DNA of 64,000 nucleotides from Phytophthora sp. 'mugwort' (taxonomy: Eukaryota > Oomycota > Peronosporomycetes > Peronosporales > Peronosporaceae), in contig JAUCEF010000007.1 of NCBI GenBank assembly GCA_033558025.1, positions 6,014,001 through 6,078,000 of the forward strand, given 5' to 3'. Within the stretch, counting starts at the first letter, position 1; every line of letters begins with the position of its first letter. Below, one piece after another: positions 10,615 through 20,149 of this stretch. A program made the position numbers and the translations under genes. The notes beneath the pieces are model-generated. The model saw nothing but the letters and a program-made list of their open reading frames with translations. It was not told the DNA's origin and ran no database searches.

Positions 10615-10870
10615 TGTTGAAGTTAGTCTTCCAGGATTGGTACAGCGTACCTAAGAACTCCACAAGAGCTGATGACCAAGTTATAAGAATCCCTCCTTAA
10701 GTTGTTAGTGTGGCGTTTATTATGGTATAGTATGTAGCAGTGTAGTTTCGTCAGAACCAACCAAAGTCGACGCTACTGCGTCTACTAACTACATGCTAAT
10801 GCACTCACTTCTCCTTTTACCTCCTCCTAGTCTCTCTCGTTCCTCACTTCAACCGGCTTACACCTCAGCA
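10615..10870 (+). repeat. 3' LTR of the copia element
   Basis: 256 bp, the same length as the 5' LTR, with ten substitutions and no indels. It is followed at once by the CAGAG duplication. Confidence 0.95.
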
Positions 10871-11918
10871 CAGAGCAACGATTTAGCCGGAAGGATCTCC
10901 ATGAATGTGGACCTAACAGCTGCAATTTCCCCCAATGTGGACCTTTTCCTCGGTGTCGACCTACAATCAAAACTTAGGTGGCGCACACTGCATTCTTCTC
11001 TCAAACAGCTCCATATATGACCCCGCAGCAATGGCCACGTACATCCCCACTTACATGTTCGGACTAGTGGACACAACAACCAAACTCCCTTCCACACCTT
11101 CAGCTTCATGAACCCACACAATCTTCGCCAACTATGGTCGATTCAATGCAGCACTTCAACACGGCCTTACACCGAGAGCTCCGCTTACTGCGCCTTGACC
11201 TTGACCGCCATGCCCCTCGCCATGGCTCAAACAAAGCCAGAGCACGGTCGACTGCGCGTTTTGGACGGTTTTTGACAACAGCGTCGTCGTACTTGTCGTC
11301 AACGGCGCCGGGTTCGTCGACATCGGACTCGAGTGCTACAGCAAACGCTGCTGCTAATGAAGGTGGATGAGACACAGGAAATGACTGCATTTCTGGGCTG
11401 CGCGGACTTCAACGCGACCACAGTCGTCACGGGTGTCACGCCGACGAAGGAGACATGGCTCGCGCGCCATTCAATGACAGAGGATGAACCGCACCAACCG
11501 AGCGTGAAATCCTGGGAATATCTATACCGTACCGCGTAGCCAGGGATTCCGAAAATACAGTATATATCAATTTCGAGCAACGAAGATAAATAAATAGCGC
11601 ATGAACATCGTCTCCATGCACGAAATAAATAACTGAATCCGGGCACAAGCAACAATAAATACTGGAGAACTCACGGGAATTATATTGCTTGCGAGCTACT
11701 GCAGACATGAATCGCGGTTGCCACGTTCCAGTACGGATCGTCAACCTTAAGGAAGAGTAGCGTCTCGAGCGCCATCATGAGAGACGGTGGCGCTCATGAT
11801 GCAAATAAAAACATGTAAGAGCTGAGCAGACCCTCCAGCATATTTGATGTCGGCGGGTTCGAGGCCAATAAGTGTAGGTGTTAGGGGCTGCGTCGACTTT
11901 GCGACTTGAGAATCCGCT
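10871..11918. other. Region between copia and the small minus-strand ORF
   Basis: Open frames on both strands at 11106-11540 overlap one another and match nothing I know. A dispersed-repeat end lies at 10953-10989. No gene can be supported. Confidence 0.5.
10953..10989 (+). repeat. Dispersed repeat end, inverted partner at 14008-14047
   Basis: CAAAACTTAGGTGGCGCACACT ends this copy and recurs in reverse complement at 14008, along with a shared GTGTGGACCTACAA-like block. The copies face outward from the Tc1/mariner element between them, so they look like ends of two separate repeats rather than one TIR pair. Confidence 0.7.
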
Positions 11919-12302
11919 TCACAAAGCTGCGTTCATCTTGCACGGTGGCTGAGCCCGATGCGGTTGCTCACGTCGAAATCGCTGCAGAGTAGCCTTCTCC
12001 ACCGCCGTTAAGCCAGCCATTTGGCCTCCCAGCACCTTCACAACCGCCGACTCAAAAACTTGCGCGAGTGCACGACGAGGTGTCAGGTGCTGCATGTAGT
12101 ATGATAAACGAGTGCAGTTAGTAAATAATGTCGCAATAGCATCTCTTAGTGAAGTGAAATTCTCCTTACCGAGATTGCTGGGAAACGCCCCCAGCAGACT
12201 TCTCGGGTATCCAGCGACCTCAGTCCGTCGGTCTGCAGCTTCTTGAAGATCGACTGCACATCGCTCGAACTTGAGAATTAGGCCTTCCAGGACTTCAAAC
12301 AT
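11919..12302 (-). CDS. Hypothetical protein, 127 residues, possibly truncated
   Basis: An ATG at 12302 opens 127 codons ending at 11919. The product is not recognised. It is mainly helical in composition, with no signal peptide and no membrane segment, and a basic C-terminus rich in Gln, Arg and Pro. Its start lies only 48 bp from the TA target site of the Tc1/mariner copy, so the native promoter or an upstream exon has probably been displaced. It may be a gene fragment. Confidence 0.35.
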   Translation of the reverse strand: MFEVLEGLILKFERCAVDLQEAADRRTEVAGYPRSLLGAFPSNLGKENFTSLRDAIATLFTNCTRLSYYMQHLTPRRALAQVFESAVVKVLGGQMAGLTAVEKATLQRFRREQPHRAQPPCKMNAAL

Positions 12303-12351
12303 TATATTACGTTGCGAAAGTATTAAAATAAAATATGACTGGTTGTTGCTA

Positions 12352-13900
12352 CAGTCCGCGACAGTGGTATATGAACACCATCGGTCTCTTCAATTTTTTT
12401 TATCAAATTGTGTTTTCATTCGCTGAAACGAATTGCAAGATCTGCCGATTGCACCAACTTTTGATGCTGAATTTCACCTGGTTCTGAAAAACGATGATAA
12501 ATATTACTTCACGAGGTGCGACACAATATATATATGAACATAACTTCGGGTTTGCGGAAAGTTTGCGTAAGTTTGATTCACAACCCTCGCCATGCGTCGT
12601 TAATGTGTTTACTATACAGACTGCTATCTCACCAATCGTGGCGCCACTTTTGAATTCGCCAACGATGGCACGAGCTTCGCATCTGTCCGACAAAGAACGC
12701 GAGTCAATTCAGACGTTCTCACTGCGCGGTTTTCGGTCCGGGGCATCGCACAGGTGCTCACACGCTCTTCGGTGCCGTGCAGAATGTGTTGAAGGCCCCT
12801 GCTAATTTTCAGCCCAAGAAACGGCTTGGAAGCGTGTCGAAAGTGACTGCGCGTGAGAAGTGGCATATCATCCGCTGTGTGTCCGTGCTCCGTTTGTCCG
12901 CAAAAAAGTGAAAGAGAAGCTTAAGTTGGTGCACAGCGTGCGTACGATTCAGCGCGTGATCAAGTCGGTGAGCTGGTTCAAGTACAAAAAGCGTGGTACC
13001 GCTCCAGCGTTGACGAAGCGCCACCGAGAAGCAAGGGTCAAGTGGGCCGAGCGTATGGGCCTCAAGGATGATGAAGCGTGGTGTCAAGTGGCGTCCAGCG
13101 ATAAGAAGAAGTGGAACCTGGGTGGCTCGGATGGCATGCGCTATGAATGGGTCGTCACGTGTCGCCCTAAGGAGCTCAACGTCCGTCGTCATACTGGTGG
13201 CGGTGGTGTCAAGATTTGGGGAGCATTTCGTGCGGACACCAAGTCTGAATTGAAGTTCGTGGATGGCAACCAAAAATCAGTCAAGTATGTGAGCACCCTC
13301 GCACGCATTTGCAACAGTTCATTGATGCGGAAAACCATATTTTTCAACAAGACAATGCGGCTATCCACAAATCCCGCTACACGATGAACTGGCTTCAGGC
13401 CCAAGGGATCGACGTTACGGACTGGTCAGCTTTGTCCCCAGACCTCAATTCTATTAAGAATCTGTGGGGCATCATGACCCAGCAAGTTTACGAAGGCGGA
13501 AAGCAGTACAACACGAAAGACGAGCTGAAGAAAGCGGTTTTGTCGGCATGGGCTGCAATTCCTCCCAAGACGCTCAAAGATCTGACCCTATCAATGCGCA
13601 AACGCTGTATATTAGTACGCCGGTGAGCATATATTTCGTATTAGCAACGCGCGAATCGCATCCATAATGCTTCAAAAAAAATGTTTCGGTCATGTGGAAG
13701 TTATGTTCATATATTATGTCGCATCTCGTGAAGTAATATTTCTCATCGTTTTTCAAAACCAGGTGGAATTCAGCGTCAAAAGTTGGTGCAATCTACAGAT
13801 CTTGCAATTCGGTATAATCCAGTTAAATTTCAGCGAATGAAAACACAATTTGATAAAAACTGGAGAGACCGATGTGTTCATATACCAATGTCGCGGACTG
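12352..13900 (+). mobile_element. Tc1/mariner-type DNA transposon, inactive
   Basis: Long terminal inverted repeats of about 195 bp start CAGTCCGCGACA at 12352 and end TGTCGCGGACTG at 13900. The target dinucleotide TA lies on both sides (12350-12351 and 13901-13902). It is 1549 bp long and contains one degenerate transposase in plus orientation. Long inverted repeats with terminal CAGT and TA duplications are typical of this superfamily. Confidence 0.93.
12665..13626 (+). pseudogene. Tc1/mariner transposase, frameshifted, third catalytic residue changed
   Basis: The N-terminal helix-turn-helix region starts at ATG 12665 (LSDKERESIQTF) and changes frame near 12760. The first catalytic Asp is visible in SSDKKKWNLGGSDG (about 13098-13140). 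The frame shifts near 13290. The second Asp is in IFQQDNAAIHKSR (about 13330-13370). The block that should carry the third acidic residue reads SPDLNSIKNLWG at about 13437-13472, with Lys where the family has Glu. With the frameshifts, the enzyme is dead. Confidence 0.9.
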
Positions 13901-14007
13901 TAGATGACAGAATAGATTATTTCATGTGAAAATATTAATATATTGTTTTGAATATTTATTTTTCGGAATCGCCGGGCGTAGCTGTTTATGAGAAGAAGGT
14001 CTCCGGT

Positions 14008-14047
14008 AGTGTGCGCCACCTAAGTTTTGTTTGTAGGTCCACACTGA
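14008..14047 (-). repeat. Dispersed repeat end, inverted partner at 10953-10989
   Basis: It begins AGTGTGCGCCACCTAAG and continues with GTAGGTCCACACT. It is the reverse complement of the copy at 10953-10989, with a few changes. Confidence 0.7.
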
Positions 14048-14340
14048 GGGAGAGGTCCACATGTTCCTCCGGTGCAGCATTGGGGCCATTCGCAGGCCTT
14101 GATGAAAATGCTCCAGTACAAATCCAAGCGAAGGATGAAATGGACTAAGCTCTGCTTATCCCCATGTCAAGTCTAAATTCGTGATCAAGAGCAGTCGTCT
14201 CCAGTGGTTGCGATATGGGCTGTAATTAATGCAATCAACCACTTTCTTGGTTTCCAAGCTCTTGCAAGGCCACAGTCAGTCAAATTGCATTGATGGTATC
14301 CTAACCTGTAGCAACGGTGCCGTTTGCTAATATGTAACTT

Positions 14341-14446
14341 CCTCTCATACTACTCAGCATTGCTACTGCTACTAATCTCTCTACTGAGTTCAGTAGTACT
14401 TAGCTGGTCCCATTAGTAGTATTAATAATAGTAATATGCTGAGAGG
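14341..14446. repeat. Short MITE-like imperfect inverted repeat
   Basis: The left end CCTCTCATACTACTCAGCAT and the right end TAATATGCTGAGAGG pair imperfectly over about 35 bp around an AT-rich core full of TAGTA motifs. I cannot identify a target duplication. Confidence 0.45.
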
Positions 14447-14539
14447 ATTTCAACAGAGATTTGCATTGCAGTACTAAGTTAATCGAGACGTAGCCCTGTA
14501 CAATCTCAACAATCAATTAGCAATGGGCTAGGCCTCTAT

Positions 14540-15658
14540 TCACGACTGAACTGGCGTCGTGGCTTTGCCGCATCTCGGGTCGCTGTCGACTCCAAAATCC
14601 TTGCATACCTCGCGTCCCAGTGCATTGATACCTTCAACCACCCAGAGTCTGGCATTGGCAAACACAAACACCTTGCCTGGCACGAAGGCGAAGTTACTTG
14701 AAGTCTCGCCCAGGTAAATCTTGCCCAGTAGAACCCCCTCCGGGTTCCAGATGTGCACACCATCGCCGCACCCAGCCCACACGTTGCCGTCAGTATCTGT
14801 GTGCACGCCGTCAGGGATTCCGCTGTCAGCGTATGCAAACAAGCGCTTGTTCTCGAGCCTCTTGTTGTCGGCAATGTCGTAGGCGTAGATAGTGGCGGGG
14901 CGAGACAGGTCCAGGTCAGACTCCTGCGCTCCCGTATCAGACGCATACAGCGTCTTGTAGTCGGGGGAGAACTCGATACCATTTAGCTGCACAAAGCCGT
15001 CGCCAAGAACCTGCACCACCCCCGTCGAAGGCTCAAAGCGGTAGATATGCCTCGGGAGTTCAGGCTCCGCACGGAAGTTCTGGATGTAGCCATACTCGGG
15101 GTCCGTGAACCAGAGGTCTCCGGTCTCCGGGTGCTGCCTCACGTCGTTCAAGCCGCTGAAGTTGCGGCCGTTGTAGCTGGTAATCAGAGGCTCGGACTCG
15201 TTCGTATTGACGTTCACGGCGAGAAGCTTAGCGTAGGCATTAAGGTCACCCTGGTCGCACCACACCTGCATGGGAGGCGTGGTGGACAGATCGGCTCCGG
15301 GTGGACAATACGATGAGCCGCCGTTGGCCATGGCAAGGCCCGGGAATTGGGTGCTGCGGACGGAATAGTCGTTGAGGGAGAGGACCGTCATGTTGATATT
15401 ATCTGCGAGCGACACGTAATTGGACGAAACGTACAAGGAGTTGTCCTCTTTGTTGTATACGCCACCCTCGTGGAAGGCCTGCCAGTCGAGGTCTGCGATC
15501 TTGCGCGCAGTAGCGTTGGAGCTCAGGACGTCGGCGAACGACGGGTCGTACGATAACAACGAAATGCGGGAATTGCTCTCGTTGAAAGCGTAGAGGGTAG
15601 CAAGATAGTCAGCACCACCGATAGCCAGGGCGTGGAGGTCGACCGTAATGAGAGACAT
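14540..15658 (-). CDS. SMP-30/gluconolactonase-like beta-propeller hydrolase
   Basis: The protein has 372 residues from an ATG at 15658 and no introns. It has the spaced blade motifs of the SMP-30/gluconolactonase/LRE family: HEGGVYNKEDNSLYVSSN near 62-80, SGLNDVRQHPETGDLWFTDP near 168-187, QLNGIEFSPDYKTLYASD near 224-241 and GIPDGVHTDTDGNVWAGCGD near 278-297. The Glu of HEGGV, the Asn of LNGI and the Asp of PDGVH sit where the family binds its divalent metal. Family members hydrolyse lactones; the substrate here is not known. There is no clear signal peptide at this start, although the N-terminus is mildly hydrophobic. The frame is intact, so I read it as a functional host gene isolated among repeats. 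Confidence 0.9.
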   Translation of the reverse strand: MSLITVDLHALAIGGADYLATLYAFNESNSRISLLSYDPSFADVLSSNATARKIADLDWQAFHEGGVYNKEDNSLYVSSNYVSLADNINMTVLSLNDYSVRSTQFPGLAMANGGSSYCPPGADLSTTPPMQVWCDQGDLNAYAKLLAVNVNTNESEPLITSYNGRNFSGLNDVRQHPETGDLWFTDPEYGYIQNFRAEPELPRHIYRFEPSTGVVQVLGDGFVQLNGIEFSPDYKTLYASDTGAQESDLDLSRPATIYAYDIADNKRLENKRLFAYADSGIPDGVHTDTDGNVWAGCGDGVHIWNPEGVLLGKIYLGETSSNFAFVPGKVFVFANARLWVVEGINALGREVCKDFGVDSDPRCGKATTPVQS

Positions 15659-16058
15659 GCTTGTAAACGGCTATGAGGGACTTGAGCGGAAGCAGGAACA
15701 TCTGGAGTGAGACTGAGCTCGGATTAAGGTTGGTGCAAATCCGCGCAAACAACACCTGTGTTCGGATCTTTGCAGTTATACATATTGGCGGCCAACTGCC
15801 CAACTTCAGAAAAGGGAAAGTAACGTTGGGGATTAAAGTGTCCCTGCTCTGCGTCGATGGTGTTCGCCTGTCCACGCTGACGAGCCTACAGTACTTCAAT
15901 GTTCGAAGTTCAAACACGATTCACAAGCGGACCTCAACAGTGCTGGTTGCTGGTTCGCATGCTGAAGCTGGTTCAGTGCTTGTACGTGCATTTGTTCTTG
16001 CGTACACGAAAAACTCAATATTCGAAACTTTGTTAGATTGACGCAGGAAGCTCCTGTT

Positions 16059-16095
16059 GATGCTTAACAAGCCATCAAATGATTCATCAACAATT
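16059..16095 (+). repeat. 37-bp direct repeat, copy 1
   Basis: GATGCTTAACAAGCCATC followed by AAATGATTCATCAACAATT recurs at 16447-16483 with one mismatch. The copies are 388 bp apart. Confidence 0.9.
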
Positions 16096-16446
16096 TGTAA
16101 ATGTTAGTCACCTGCACACCACTTACACACCAACACCAACCCACATTTTTAAGATAAGTTCTGCAATGTCTGGATCTGATAGGTTTAAGATTGGTGGTCG
16201 CTAGGCCTCCACCTACTCTCAATGAGTTCTGCTCGAGCTCCTAACTCAATCTCGCTTTCCAATTCTTCCTCTTCCCTGCTTTGCCAAGTTCCCCCGTTCC
16301 TATTCTGCACTGTGTCGAGATGCCTCGACAGGTTTTGAGCCCCACGTTGCGGAGAACCTGTGAAGATTTTCCTCGCCTGAGCGGCTCCAACTTCCCCGTT
16401 TGAAATGCGCGCATTCGTGCTGCGTTTGACGGCCAAGGACTCCTCG

Positions 16447-16483
16447 GATGCTTAACAAGCCATCGAATGATTCATCAACAATT
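16447..16483 (+). repeat. 37-bp direct repeat, copy 2
   Basis: Second copy of the repeat at 16059-16095. The pair brackets 351 bp that have no recognisable coding content. Confidence 0.9.
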
Positions 16484-16959
16484 CAAATCTCGTTATCCCT
16501 GGAAGTTCCTTATGTACATGGACAGTACCGGCTCCTGTCTTCTGGTTGTCTATGTCCGCTAAAAATTTCTCCGTCTCTGTCAGCACCATTTTAGATACAC
16601 ATTTCCGTTAAGTTTACGTGTACTTATAAGTATAGCTTTGCAACAAAACATACAAGTGAGGATGGAGAAAAAACTGGTTTGATTCCTTAAATAGCTTGGC
16701 AAAAGTGTTGCAACTGATATGGATGTGCGTTCCAGTAGTGTTCAGTTCACACTTTTGTGTGTGTTTAAAAATTGGTATGTTTTTGGTAAGTGTTGCTGCA
16801 CGCAGCGCCACTTTTTTTGGTTTTAACTTACTACTGTTTACCCTGTCCTAATTGATTACTACAACAAAATATTACATAAAACGTGCTTCTCTAATACTGT
16901 ACATTTCAAACTACGGGACGTATTTATTAGAACGCGTGACAGTATTAATAATTTATTGA

Positions 16960-17095
16960 GTCTCTTTTACCCTAGCCCCTTGAGAGAACCGACGTCATTG
17001 CTTAGCAAAGGCAGCGTTACGCACCTGCGGGAAAAGTTTCTAGTTCGGCCTGCCCCAGTGCTCGGCTAGCTGGAATCCTTGGCGCGCGGTATTTG
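16960..17095 (+). repeat. Dispersed repeat related to 61570-61715
   Basis: Shared blocks include TTTACCCTAGCCC, GCAAAGGCAG, GAAAAG(T)TTCTAGTTCGG and GCTGGAATCCTTGGCGC, at the same spacing in both places. Probably the same transposon or LTR family. Confidence 0.65.
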
Positions 17096-17285
17096 CAGAC
17101 CCGGGCCAGCGCCGAGGCGTGGGGAATGAGTTATATAAAACGACCAACGGAGTAGAGCCCTCCGTTAGTCACTCCTTTTGTGTGCGCCGCACAATCCGGT
17201 GGAGCGAATCCAGGAAATTTCCCGACGATCCCCTCAAGTATCTTCTGTGCAAAATAAAGAGAGCGTGTCAATTATCATCTTAAAG

Positions 17286-17537
17286 ATGACCACACACACT
17301 TGCCAACCTCATAATCCGTCGGTTCAAGACCTCCAATCACAACATTTTAACCTCATCGGTCCGCTTAAGGATAAATCGACCTCGAACATTGCACCAGACC
17401 AGAAAACCTCGCGCCCAGGGCTTGATGAAGCACTGGCTCTCTGGGTGCTTTTAAAGCAATCCCACTTTCCTGTCTCTGATATGCTACTTCAGATGAAGGA
17501 CCGTCAGTTTCTAACGGTCCTGGAAGCTCGGAGGTAG
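17286..17537 (+). pseudogene. Possible pogo/Tigger-type transposase N-terminal fragment
   Basis: From the ATG at 17286, 83 residues are open and end in a stop at 17535-17537. The segment GLDEALALWVLLKQSHFPVS resembles the CENP-B-type helix-turn-helix of pogo-like transposases, where a Glu-Ala-Leu-x-x-Trp core precedes a Pro-Val-Ser turn. No DDE domain follows. A TATA-like box lies about 150 bp upstream. The assignment rests on this one motif. Confidence 0.4.
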
Positions 17538-17775
17538 CACCACAAAGATTAAAGAGGGGCGCTCTGCTTAAACGTGTTTCCGAACAAGTCACAACAAAAA
17601 GACAACAACTGATATGCTGAAATCAACTAATTGTAATAATATATTACTACCTCTGTATAGTAGTAAAAGGAAAAACTTAGTAAAAATTATATTGTAAAAA
17701 TTATATTATCATGTTTTACAGTAAATCACTTTTCCTGTTTATACTATCGTAATACTTACCTATTACTGAAGTATA

Positions 17776-18120
17776 CTAGCCGAGCGCCGCCACCTCCGCG
17801 GCGGTGGGTTTGTTTTGGTCCCAGTATATTGAAGCCCGTCGGAGCGCAAGGCTCATAAAAAAAAATAATTTTCAACTAATCGATTAATTATATTTCCGCC
17901 AATGGCCGCCTTCGGCGGAAGATTGTTTTAGCGAATGAGGGCCGCCTTCGCTGCGCTCGGCATCCAATGAGCATGCGTTTAGAATCACGGTATGGCGTGA
18001 CAGACGAACGGAGCAACGTTAGCGTTAAACTATAGGACCAGATGCTCGCCGCCCGCTTTGCGGGCGGTGTGTGTTTGTTCGGCTTCACCCCTCCCGCTCG
18101 CTGTGCAAGCTCTCTTCACT
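17776..18120 (-). mobile_element. Helitron 3' terminal region, inverted orientation
   Basis: Read on the minus strand, this segment ends GGCGCTCGGCTAG followed by T, a CTRR-type Helitron end. It is the reverse complement of 31330-31675 with clear block-by-block similarity (for example TTTTGGTCCCAGTATATTG and GCGAATGAGGGCCGCCTTCG). A second terminus-like module sits inside it: hairpin GCCCGC-AAA-GCGGGC (18051-18065), nine bases, then CTGG and T at about 18037-18041. No Rep or helicase sequence is attached, so it is a non-autonomous or truncated copy. GC-rich similarity continues patchily to about 18400. Confidence 0.7.
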
Positions 18121-20149
18121 ACTCATATCGCACTACTCCTATCGCGTCCAACTTCGTTCCGCTCGCTGTACTAATCTTATCTTGGTCCCACCTCGTTCCA
18201 GTAGCTGTTCCAGCTCGCTTCACTATTCCTATCGCGTTGGGTGGCCGTCTTCGCTTCGCTCGGCAGCTAAGTACGCTTGTGGTGGTAACCACACACCTCA
18301 ATGGGAGGCAGCCTTCGCTTCGTTCGGCAGCAAATGACAGTTTGAGCCAATGGGAGGCCGCCTCGCTGCGCTCAGCAGCAATTAAAGATCACATGGATTG
18401 GCCAATGAGAAGGGGTTTTAAACGTGACACAGTGCTATTTTGCAATTTCCGGCATAGTTTGCCGAGTCGGAACGATAGTGGGATTCGATTTGTGGGTTGG
18501 TGGCGACACTAAACGCAAAGCGAAGTCATGCCGAAAGGGAGGTGCAGGCAGGCAGGAAAGTTTCGGACAGACATACAGACAGGACGCTGGATTAGTTTTT
18601 TAGATACTGTAAAACCTGCGAAACTGCCCCGTGGGGCACTACGATAGAGCCCGATGCATATGTGGGGCACTATTAAAGGGACGAGGTATTAAACCTGTCA
18701 AATTGTCAATGTGAATCTGTTTAGTTAGGAAGTCCGTGTTCTCGTGTGCTTCGAGCATGTCGTTAGAAATCGATCTCGATGGTGTCGACAAAAGCCTCGC
18801 CACCGTCGGAGTCGCTGCGTCTGGATCATTTCCAGCAGCACAAATTCAAGTTCGTCGGACACGACAAATCGGCCACCACCAGGGAGACGATAGTGTCCGC
18901 TGCTGACAAAGTGGAAGTTCATTCTTCTGCCCCCTTCACTTTCGATCAGTCTCCCTGTCGAGCTTATGCTTATAGGCATCCGCTCGGACGCTCGAAAAGC
19001 CTCGAGTTCTTGGGCTACAGATAGCTTATCTCCCGCCGTGAACCGCGCTTCATCGTCACGACTAAAAATTGACAATGAAGGTGAAAATCTGTTCCCTGGG
19101 CTCGTCCGGCGTCATTGCTGAGGAGGGTGATCTAGCGACTCGCCAATGACCAACGCACATGCCGTCACAGTTGATTTTTGCGGTGATAATTCTGATAATT
19201 AAAATCAGAGGTGGGTACTAAAAGAGAGTGGGACAAGTCATCCAGCAAATATTTTGCTGGTGGGGTATTATTAGTGGGATGAAGCACTACCCCAAGTCCT
19301 CACTAAGTAGAACTGCCGAAGTTAACGTAACTGGCTTTTAAGGCCAAAAGCTTTACTTCCTAACTGACCCACCTCCAACCAGCCCCAAACTCACCCTTTA
19401 CATCGATGAAGTGGTCCACACAGCATCTCGCCACAATACCAACTCGGAAGTCTTCGAAGCATGCAGAGCACTGAGGCATTGGTTACCGCGGTGGGTTCGG
19501 CGCAGTTCCCGGCCCCTATCGTGACCAGGCAATTACATAGTCGTGCCGTCGTCACGCTCAAGCGACTTCCTGCCGTCGTCACTTTAAAGTGACTCTCCGC
19601 CGCCGCCGTGCTCAAGTGATTAGAACGGCAAGAAAACTGCGGCTACACGTGCGCGGCATGTGAGCTGCTAGCGGACGTATTAATTTGCTGATTTTCTCGT
19701 GGGGGAATCTGCTGGTGCTGAAGTATGAGAAGGCGTACGCTCTGATGGCGTGCAGGTAAGAAATATAGTAGATTTAGTATTTGCTGCGTCGTTGAAAACG
19801 ACTTTTTAACCTGTTTCGAGCAACACATGCCGTCACAGGGAAACATCTTCGACTCGCCGCGATATGCAGGCTTAGATGACCAAGGAATCACACTTGAAGC
19901 AGAGTTTCATTGTGAGGCAAAGCGAAGATCTTAAGGTAGATTCAATATTGTTCGACATGAGAGAAATATATTTAAACTGTTACTAAGATGTATCATGTTT
20001 GCTGCGTCAAAGCTGTTAGATGCATTAAGGGATAAGCGTTCGTGTGGCTGGGCTTACGTTTTGGAGGTAGGGAATTTAGTCAATTATTGTTTCCATTGTG
20101 ACTAACGCTGGCATCTCGTGTTCATTTGCGAGGATCTTGTTTTCGTTTC
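18121..20149. other. No supported gene; GC-rich repeats then anonymous sequence
   Basis: To about 18400 the sequence is full of short GC-rich repeats of the type found near Helitron ends (CTTCGCTTCGCTCGGCAGC and variants). Later it has a perfect hairpin CCAGCAAA-TAT-TTTGCTGG at 19242-19260 and repeats of GTGGGGCACTA near 18630-18670. The longest minus frame (18725-19075) lacks a convincing ATG start and has no recognisable domain. Confidence 0.5.

Larger units (their letters stand above)
3155..10870 (+). mobile_element. Ty1/copia LTR retrotransposon with complete termini, decayed coding region
   Basis: The element is bounded by two 256-bp direct repeats that start TGTTGAAG and end in CA (ACCTCAACA and ACCTCAGCA). 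It is flanked by the 5-bp duplication CAGAG at 3150-3154 and 10871-10875. The order inside is primer-binding site, gag, protease, integrase, reverse transcriptase and RNase H, which is the copia order. An extra 1.9 kb lies between RNase H and the polypurine tract and carries an antisense gene. The internal frames are broken by several frameshifts and one roughly 0.6-kb interruption, so the copy cannot be autonomous. The two LTRs differ at 10 of 256 positions, so the insertion is not recent. Confidence 0.95.
15659..17285. other. Repeat-rich, no supported gene
   Basis: It contains a 37-bp direct repeat pair (16059-16095 and 16447-16483) and a dispersed-repeat segment at 16960-17095. That segment leads into a TATATAAA box near 17135 and an AATAAA near 17252, an arrangement seen in LTRs and transposon promoters. 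Small frames at 16185-16436 and elsewhere match nothing. Confidence 0.5.

Noticed and set aside
11106..11540. Overlapping frames on both strands with Ala/Ser/Arg-rich products
   Set aside because: Neither strand shows a domain, and each is disrupted within 300 bp.
16185..16436. Possible gag fragment on the minus strand
   Set aside because: No zinc knuckle or gag core motif; only a generic charged composition.
18725..19075. Open minus frame of 116 codons
   Set aside because: It begins at TTG, has no early ATG, no recognisable domain and lies in repeat-rich DNA.
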